Source: Nonomuraea montanisoli
GTDB lineage: Bacteria > Actinomycetota > Actinomycetes > Streptosporangiales > Streptosporangiaceae
Assembly (NCBI RefSeq): GCF_013363975.1
Contig: NZ_JABWGN010000018.1
Coordinates: forward strand, 124,001-188,000
DNA length: 64,000 nt
Direction of reading: 5' to 3'
In this document: positions 58,703 to 64,000 of the stretch, in pieces
Layout: each line of letters begins with the position of its first letter
Position numbering within the stretch: the first letter of the stretch is position 1
Made by a program: the position numbers and the translations under genes
Notes under the pieces: generated by a model
The model's database searches: none
Told to the model about the DNA's origin: nothing
Seen by the model: only the letters and a program-made list of their open reading frames with translations

Positions 58703-60157
58703 GTGGCCCCCCTCTACCGCAACCCCGTGCTCAACGCGGACTGGTCGGACTCCGACGTGATCCGCGTCGGCGACGACTTCTACCTGACCGCCTCCAGCTT
58801 CACCAAGGTGCCGGGGCTGCCGATCCTGCACTCCCGCGACCTGGTCAACTGGACGATCATCGGCCACGCCGTGACCCGGGGACACGCCGACGTGCGACCC
58901 GGCTGCGGCGTGTGGGCCCCGTCGCTGCGCCACCACGACGGCCGCTTCTGGATCTTCTACGGCGACCCCGACGTGGGGATCTTCCAGGTGAGCGCCGCGG
59001 ACCCCCGAGGACCGTGGACCGAGCCGCACCTGGTCAAGCCCGGTCTCGGCCTCATCGACCCGTGCCCGCTGTGGGACGCGGACGGCCAGGCGTACCTCGT
59101 GCACGCCTGGGCCAGGAGCAGGGCGGGGGTGAGCAACCGGCTGACCCTGCACCGCATGGCGCCGGACGCCCGCGAGGTGCTCGACGAGGGCGCCCTCGTC
59201 GTGGACGCCGACCGCCTTCCCGGCTACCGCACACTGGAGGGCCCCAAGCTCTACCGGCACGACGGCCACTACTGGATCTTCGCCCCGGCCGGTGGCGTGG
59301 CGACCGGCTGGCAGTCGGTGTTCCGGTCGCGCTCGATCTTCGGCCCGTACGAGGACCGGATCGTGCTGGAGCAGGGCGGCACCGACGTGAACGGCCCGCA
59401 CCAGGGCGGCTGGGTGGACACTCCGTCCGGCGAGCACTGGTTCATGCACTTCCAGGACCGCGGCCCGTACGGGCGGGTCGTCCACCTCCAGCCGATGGAG
59501 TGGCGGGACGGCTGGCCGGTCATGGGCGCGGACGGCGTGCCGGTGCCGGGCGGCCCGGTGCCGGTGCCCGGCGGGGAGCCGGCCGCGCCGGCCACGTCCG
59601 ACGACTTCGCCGGGCCCGGGCTCGGCCTCCAGTGGAGCTGGCAGGCCGATCCCGACCCCGCCTGGTGGGAGCTGCGCGACGGGACGCTCCGGCTGACCTG
59701 CGTACCCGGCCCGGCGGACCTGCGGGAACGCCCGGCCGTCCTCACGCAGCGGCTGCCCGGCGACCCTTGCACGGTCACCACGCGGGTCGTGCTCAAGGGC
59801 GCGGGCCGGGCCGGGCTGGCCGTCGTCGGCCACACCTCCGCGTCCGTGACGGTCGAGCCGGCGCCGGACGGGTCCGCCGTCGTGCGCGCGGGCTCCGCCG
59901 AGATCAGCGTGCCCGAGGGGACGGCCGTCACCCTCGGCGCGCGCGTCGGGGAGGGCGCGGTCGTCACGTTCCTGGCCGACACCGGGGACGGCCCGCGCCC
60001 GCTCGGCGAGCCGTTCCACGCCACGCAGGGCCGCTGGGTGGGGGCCGTGCTCGGCCTGTTCGCCGAGGGCGACGGGACGGGGCAGGCGATCTTCGAGGGG
60101 TTCACCGTGGACATCGCACGGTGGACGGCTCCGGTCGACCTGGACCCCCTGACGTAA
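58703..60157 (+). CDS. GH43 family glycoside hydrolase (beta-xylosidase/arabinofuranosidase type)
   Basis: The start is GTG 58703, with GGAG 8 nt upstream; the protein has 484 residues and no signal peptide, so it is probably cytosolic. The five-bladed GH43 domain (about 1-300) contains the base region NADWSDSDVIRVGDDFYLTA, the pKa-modulating Asp in GLIDPCPLWD and the acid Glu in RTLEGPKLY. A C-terminal concanavalin-like GH43_C2 domain (about 310-480) follows. It removes xylosyl or arabinosyl residues from imported oligosaccharides. The LacI gene is divergent and the operator is between them. No sugar transporter lies nearby. Confidence 0.93.
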   Translation: MAPLYRNPVLNADWSDSDVIRVGDDFYLTASSFTKVPGLPILHSRDLVNWTIIGHAVTRGHADVRPGCGVWAPSLRHHDGRFWIFYGDPDVGIFQVSAADPRGPWTEPHLVKPGLGLIDPCPLWDADGQAYLVHAWARSRAGVSNRLTLHRMAPDAREVLDEGALVVDADRLPGYRTLEGPKLYRHDGHYWIFAPAGGVATGWQSVFRSRSIFGPYEDRIVLEQGGTDVNGPHQGGWVDTPSGEHWFMHFQDRGPYGRVVHLQPMEWRDGWPVMGADGVPVPGGPVPVPGGEPAAPATSDDFAGPGLGLQWSWQADPDPAWWELRDGTLRLTCVPGPADLRERPAVLTQRLPGDPCTVTTRVVLKGAGRAGLAVVGHTSASVTVEPAPDGSAVVRAGSAEISVPEGTAVTLGARVGEGAVVTFLADTGDGPRPLGEPFHATQGRWVGAVLGLFAEGDGTGQAIFEGFTVDIARWTAPVDLDPLT

Positions 60158-60193
60158 GATCGCCGGGTAGCCGACCCGGAGGAGACGGCGCCC

Positions 60194-60865
60194 ATGGCAT
60201 CCCCCCGCTATGACGGCCTCGCCGAGTGGTACGACCAGGTCAACGCCGCCTGGGCCGAGGGCAATCGCCCTTTCCTGCTCGACCTGCTCGGTCCGGGCAC
60301 GGGACTCTGCCTCGACCTGGGCTGCGGGACCGGCCAGAACGCCGAGACCCTGCGTTCCACGGGCCGTACAATCGTCGGGCTGGACCATTCCGCCGACCAG
60401 CTCCGCCTGGCGCGGTCACGCCGCGGCCCCGGCGAGGCCATCCTGCGCGGCGACGCGGCGGCGCTGCCGTTCGCCGACGGAGTGTTCACGACCGTGGCCG
60501 CCCTGTGGATCTCGACGGACGTGGACGACTTCGCCGTGGTGACACGCGAGGCCGCCCGCGTGCTGCGCCCCGGCGGCACCCTGGTGTTCTTCGGGGCGCA
60601 TCCGTGCTTCACCGGCCCCCACACCGAGGACCGCGCCGACGGCGGGCGCGTCGTCCATCCCACGTACCGCACGGCGGGCCGGCACGCGGCCGCCCCGTGG
60701 TGGCGCGAGGACGGCATCAGGGCGCGCCTCGGCATGCGGCACGTGCCGCTCGCCGACCTGCTCAACGCCTTCACCGCCGCCGGCCTGGTGATCGCCCGCA
60801 CCGTCGAGCCCCCGGGCGGTCCCGTGCCCCGCGTGCTGGGACTGCGGGCCGGCAAACCCATGTGA
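60194..60865 (+). CDS. SAM-dependent methyltransferase (class I)
   Basis: The protein has 223 residues. The SAM-binding motif I is CLDLGCGTGQNAETL, followed by VGLDHSADQLRLAR (motif II Asp) and LRGDAAALPFADGVF. The methyltransferase-11 fold covers most of the protein. GGAGGAGA lies 9 nt upstream of the ATG. It follows GH43 by 36 bp. The substrate is unknown and no small-molecule pathway is evident nearby. Confidence 0.9.
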   Translation: MASPRYDGLAEWYDQVNAAWAEGNRPFLLDLLGPGTGLCLDLGCGTGQNAETLRSTGRTIVGLDHSADQLRLARSRRGPGEAILRGDAAALPFADGVFTTVAALWISTDVDDFAVVTREAARVLRPGGTLVFFGAHPCFTGPHTEDRADGGRVVHPTYRTAGRHAAAPWWREDGIRARLGMRHVPLADLLNAFTAAGLVIARTVEPPGGPVPRVLGLRAGKPM

Positions 60866-60874
60866 CGGAGACCT

Positions 60875-60902
60875 GCAACCTTTCGCCCGCCGGGTGGCGT
60901 TG
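60875..60902 (+). promoter_or_regulatory. ECF-type promoter GCAACC-N17-CGTTG
   Basis: GCAACC (60875-60880) and CGTTG (60898-60902) are separated by 17 bp. The AAC/CGT combination is typical of ECF and SigE-family promoters. The location just upstream of a SigE-family gene suggests autoregulation. Confidence 0.6.
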
Positions 60903-60925
60903 GCAATGGGCGAGAGGAGATCATC

Positions 60926-61444
60926 TTGGATCGTCACGACGGCTTCCGCGAGTTCGTGCTCACCCGCCAGCAGGCGCTCATGCGCACCGCCTACCTGCTG
61001 ACGGGCGACGCCCACCTCGCCGAGGACCTGCTGCAGAGCGTCCTGATGAAGGTGGTGCGGCAGTGGCACAAGCTGTCGAAGGACGGCAATCCCGAGGCGT
61101 ACACGCGCAAGGCGCTGGTGAACCAGTACATCTCCTGGAAGCGGCGGCCACGCCCGGAGGTGCCGAGCAGCGACCTGCCCGAACGCGACGTCTCGCATGA
61201 CGACGCCACGCTCGACCGCATCGTGCTGCGCCAGGCCCTGGACAGGCTGACGCCCAAGCAGCGGGCCGTGATCGTGCTGCGCTTCCGTGAGGACCTCAGC
61301 GAGGCCCAGACGGCCGAGATACTCGGCTGCGCCGTCGGCACCGTCAAGAGCCAGACCCACCACGCGCTGGCCCGGCTGCGCGCCGTGGCGCCCGAGCTGG
61401 CGCACCTGCTGTCCGAACCGGAGATCGTGGAGGTGGCCCGGTGA
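60926..61444 (+). CDS. SigE-family RNA polymerase sigma factor (ECF-like)
   Basis: The start is a rare TTG at 60926, supported by GAGAGGAGA 6 nt upstream; the protein has 172 residues. Sigma region 2 includes LMRTAYLLTGDAHLAEDLLQSVLMKV and the linker WKRRPRPE; region 4 is LDRLTPKQRAVIVLRFREDLSEAQTAEILGC, with the HTH VGTVKSQTHHALARLR. The SigE-family subclass is abundant in actinomycetes. The stop overlaps the start of a membrane propeller gene by 4 bp, as for a sigma/anti-sigma pair. An ECF-type promoter lies upstream. Confidence 0.95.
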   Translation: MDRHDGFREFVLTRQQALMRTAYLLTGDAHLAEDLLQSVLMKVVRQWHKLSKDGNPEAYTRKALVNQYISWKRRPRPEVPSSDLPERDVSHDDATLDRIVLRQALDRLTPKQRAVIVLRFREDLSEAQTAEILGCAVGTVKSQTHHALARLRAVAPELAHLLSEPEIVEVAR

Positions 61445-62553
61445 CGCGGCTGCGGGAGACGCTGAACGACATCGCCGACGAGGCGCCGCCGGTGAACCTG
61501 GCCGACGCGGCCATCGCCGGCTACCGCAGGCGCCGTCGTCTCACCACGGGCGCGGCGGCCCTGGCCACGGCCGTGGTGCTGGCGGCGGCGACGGCCGCCA
61601 CGACAGTCCCCTGGCAGGGGCAGCAGCCGGCCGTGTCCCAGAGGACCGGCACGGTGCCGGACCTGCCGGCCGGGAAGGTCGGCCCGCTCGGTTACGCGTA
61701 CCGGACGTTGTGTGAGGTGGACGCTCAGCGGAACGTGAGCTGCGACGCCGTCGAGTGGCGGGTGGTCACCGCCGCCGGCGTCACGTACCGCGTGCCGCAG
61801 GCGGTCGGCGAGACGGCCGCGGGCCGGGTCGCGCCGATCTCGATCAGCCGGGACGGGCGCATGCTCGCGTACTACAGCCGCCAGGCCCGGGCCCACGTGG
61901 TCCGCGACCTGGTCACCGGTGCCGAGACGACCTCTCCCGTCACCGTCGAGGAGGACCGGATCGGCGCCGGCTCCATGCTCGTGGTCTCCGACGACGGCCG
62001 GTACCTGGTCTTCGACCCCCGCGTGGGCAGCAAGTACCCCGGGACGCTGATCGACGTGCGCACCGGCAGGACGGTGCCGCTGGACGGCAGGTACGAGGCG
62101 GTCGGCGTCAAGGGCGGTGTCGTCGAGCTGGTCCGGTACGTCAAGACGGATCTGTGGCTGATGCCCGTCACCGGAGGCGGCAAGCCGGTGCGCTTCAAGG
62201 GCCCGCACATCATGTTCAACGAGGTGAGCCCCGACGGCCGTACGGTGGTCGCCCTGCACTGGGACCGGGACCTGCGCGAACTGAAGGACAACACCCTGAC
62301 CGTGCTCGACGTCAGGACCGGGCGAACCGTGCGCAAGCTGGCCATCCGCGGCCTGCCGGACGACAAGGGCGGCATCCTGAGCACCGGGCCGTGGGTGAGC
62401 GGGCACGAGTTCACGGTGGTGTACGGGTTGTTCGGGGGGCGCTTCTCCACGTACGCGGTGGACGCCGGCACGGGCCGGGCCCGGCGGCTGACCGGCTACC
62501 GGAAAGCCGACAGCTTCCTGGTCGTGCCGGGCGTCAACGACGTGAACAAGTAG
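61441..62553 (+). CDS. Membrane-anchored beta-propeller protein, probable anti-sigma factor
   Basis: The protein has 370 residues and starts at GTG 61441, overlapping the sigma-factor stop. A cytoplasmic N-terminus of about 30 residues (RETLNDIADEAPPVNLADAAIAGYRRRRR) precedes one membrane helix (about 33-52). The extracytoplasmic part has propeller-like repeats such as ISRDGRMLAYYSRQ, VSDDGRYLVFDPR and VSPDGRTVVALHW. The topology fits a transmembrane anti-sigma factor that reads a signal outside the cell. No zinc-binding HxxxCxxC motif is present, so sigma binding is inferred from coupling. Confidence 0.8.
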   Translation: MTRLRETLNDIADEAPPVNLADAAIAGYRRRRRLTTGAAALATAVVLAAATAATTVPWQGQQPAVSQRTGTVPDLPAGKVGPLGYAYRTLCEVDAQRNVSCDAVEWRVVTAAGVTYRVPQAVGETAAGRVAPISISRDGRMLAYYSRQARAHVVRDLVTGAETTSPVTVEEDRIGAGSMLVVSDDGRYLVFDPRVGSKYPGTLIDVRTGRTVPLDGRYEAVGVKGGVVELVRYVKTDLWLMPVTGGGKPVRFKGPHIMFNEVSPDGRTVVALHWDRDLRELKDNTLTVLDVRTGRTVRKLAIRGLPDDKGGILSTGPWVSGHEFTVVYGLFGGRFSTYAVDAGTGRARRLTGYRKADSFLVVPGVNDVNK

Positions 62554-62628
62554 CGGATCGGCTCACCGGCCGCTGCGGGAGAAGTGCTGGTAGTCGCTGT
62601 CTGGGCTTCTGACCTGCGGTGACGTGGG

Positions 62629-63899
62629 TCAGGCTTCCTGAGAGGGCACATCGGGGGCACACGGCTTCGGTGAGTGTGCCCCGAAGACCTGGTCGACGGC
62701 CTTGCGGGTGCGGTCTTCGCTGGACGGCATGAGGTGCGTGTACGTGCGGAGGGTGAAGCCCGGGTCGTGGTGCCCGAGGTACTCGCTCAGGGCCTTGATG
62801 CTCTCGCCCCGTCGAGCAGGACGGAGGCGTAGAAGTGACGGAGGGCGTGCATGCCATGCTCGCGATGCGACTCGGGCATCTGACCCTGGGGAGGGGCGGG
62901 CACGATGCCCGCGCGGACGAGGGCCAACCGCCACTGTCCTTGGTTGAAGTACGTGCAGTGGATCGCGTTGCCGTTCGGCGTGGCAAAGAGCAGCCGGTGC
63001 GTCACCGGCTTGCCGGCGAGCGCCAGCCAGGGCAGCGTGACATCCACGGCGGGGAAGACGGCGAGGTGAGCGGAGAGCCGGAGCGCCACCGAGTCCGGAA
63101 GCGGAACGTCGCGCGTCTTCCCGCCTTTCGGTGGAGCGAAGACCTGCCTGCTACGAATGATCTTCACCTGGCGCCGCACGTGGACCACCCGCCGGAGGAA
63201 GTCGACGTCATCGACGGCCAGGCCGAAGATCTCGCCTTGCCTCAGACCGAGGCCGGCCCCGATGTCGACCATCGCGGCGTACCTCTGCCCGAGAGCGGCC
63301 CGCATGCCTTCCACCATCTCGTACGTCCACGGCTTCACCCTGTCGCGCGAGACCTTGGGTGCTCGGACGACCGATGCCTTGCAGGGGTTCCGCGCGACGA
63401 GGCCGTCGTCCACGGCCGCGGAGAAGACAGCGGACACGTGCGCCAGCAGGACCTTGATGTAGGAAGGGGCCAGTTCGCCCTGTAGCCCGCGTAGCCAGGC
63501 TTGGACCATCGACGGCCGGTTGGCCAGTACGCGCATCTCCCGGTCACCCAGGACGGGATAGATGTGGTTGCGGAGCCTCATCGCGACCTGGTCGTGAACG
63601 GCCTCGTCGAACGGCGCTGACCTCAGCCATTCGTCCGCGCGCTGGCGGAAGAGGACCTTACCGGCGCTGGGGTCCACGTACGTGCCGACGGCCAGTTCGT
63701 TCTTGACCTTGGCGTCGAACGCGTCGGCTGCGGCGCGCTTGTCGAAGTTCTTCTTCCGCTGCTCACCGTGGTCGTCGCGCCAACGGACCTGCCAGCGCTC
63801 GCCCTTGCTGTGGTCGGACGAGGGCACGCGGTTGTGTTCAGCGCACTTGGCGTCCCCCGGGCGTGGTCTGGACTTGTGCCACCTGTCGTAGACCGTCAT
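62629..63899 (-). pseudogene. Tyrosine integrase of a mobile element, frameshifted near its 3' end
   Basis: The first 360 codons from ATG 63899 give a phage/AICE-type tyrosine recombinase. An arm-binding AP2-like N-terminus (RWQVRWRDDHGEQRKKNFDK) is followed by a SAM-like core-binding domain, and the catalytic domain with GLGLRQGEIFGL and MHALRHFYASVLLD. A 1-nt deletion in a GGGG run near 62807-62811 then shifts the frame, and translation stops at 62787. The missing part, ESIKALSEYLGHHDPG and the nucleophile Tyr in TLRTYTHLM, is encoded in another frame to 62629. Without the Tyr the protein would be inactive. A sequencing error cannot be excluded. It overlaps the excisionase gene by 4 bp. Confidence 0.88.
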
Positions 63900-64000
63900 G
63901 ACTGCTCACGCACCCAGGCGTAGACGTCCTCGGGGAGGTAGCGGACGTGGCGTCCGATCTTGCATCCCCTCGGTCCTTTGCCGAGGTAGCGCCATTGGTA
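63896..64000 (-). CDS. Excisionase-type helix-turn-helix protein (partial)
   Basis: Only the last 34 codons are inside the window: YLGKGPRGCKIGRHVRYLPEDVYAWVREQS. This is the C-terminal half of a MerR-like HTH_17/excisionase domain. Its stop overlaps the integrase start by 4 bp, the usual xis-int order in actinomycete integrative elements. The rest of the element lies to the right of the window. Confidence 0.85.
   Translation of the reverse strand, partial: YQWRYLGKGPRGCKIGRHVRYLPEDVYAWVREQS

Overview
This window comes from a high-GC Actinomycetota chromosome, probably a filamentous, sporulating-type actinomycete (a Streptosporangiaceae genus such as Nonomuraea is my inference, not shown). 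The evidence is the very high GC, frequent GTG starts, a crgA gene, several proteasome and Ser/Thr-kinase genes, and the gene order ppiA - rhomboid - crgA - sortase - trpG/pabA - pknB - pknA - pbpA - rodA - pstP - fhaB - fhaA - tRNA-Leu. That order matches the origin-proximal block known from Mycobacterium tuberculosis (Rv0009 to Rv0020c and leuT) and Streptomyces.

Layout. 1-3.9 kb: a two-component system running off the left edge, a divergent secreted protein, a DUF7065-like protein and a membrane-associated helical protein. 4-7.4 kb: cyclophilin, rhomboid protease, CrgA, class E sortase, a 52-residue membrane protein and a glutamine amidotransferase. 7.6-16.4 kb: the leftward growth and division operon (two Ser/Thr kinases, PP2C phosphatase, two FHA proteins, RodA/FtsW, PBP), followed by tRNA-Leu(CAG) with a strong terminator. 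17-21 kb: two CNNM/CorC-like transporters and a LytR-CpsA-Psr ligase. 21-31 kb: GPP34, TenA, Fpg/Nei, an HxlR-rhodanese pair, an acetyltransferase, a LysR-MFS-NmrA-beta-propeller locus, a TPP riboswitch driving an NCS1 permease, and Ogt. 31-38 kb: signalling genes (PAS-GAF histidine kinase, anti-sigma-type ATPase, OmpR/HK pair, STAS antagonist) with a second YidC/DUF6412 pair. 38-46 kb: an envelope-glycan cluster (GT2, GT-C mannosyltransferase, a ~1000-residue two-part membrane protein, GT87). 46-56.5 kb: DUF4446, pheA, serS, a large repetitive membrane protein, cold-shock protein, HAD phosphatase, the proteasome activator Bpa, quinone oxidoreductase, a 921-residue ParA-type ATPase with a repetitive N-terminus, and tRNA-Ser(UGA). 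56.5-62.6 kb: a NUDIX fusion protein, a LacI/GH43 sugar locus with a clear operator, a methyltransferase, and a SigE-family sigma factor followed by a probable membrane beta-propeller anti-sigma factor. 62.6-64 kb: the edge of an integrated mobile element, with a frameshifted tyrosine integrase and a partial excisionase.

Two patterns cut across the window. First, at least a dozen genes carry a TAnnnT hexamer ending 6-8 nt before the start codon, which suggests leaderless transcription. Second, short tandem repeats recur both in coding linkers (periods that are multiples of three) and between genes (18, 36, 21, 34 and ~39 bp). No CRISPR array, rRNA or intact insertion sequence was seen.
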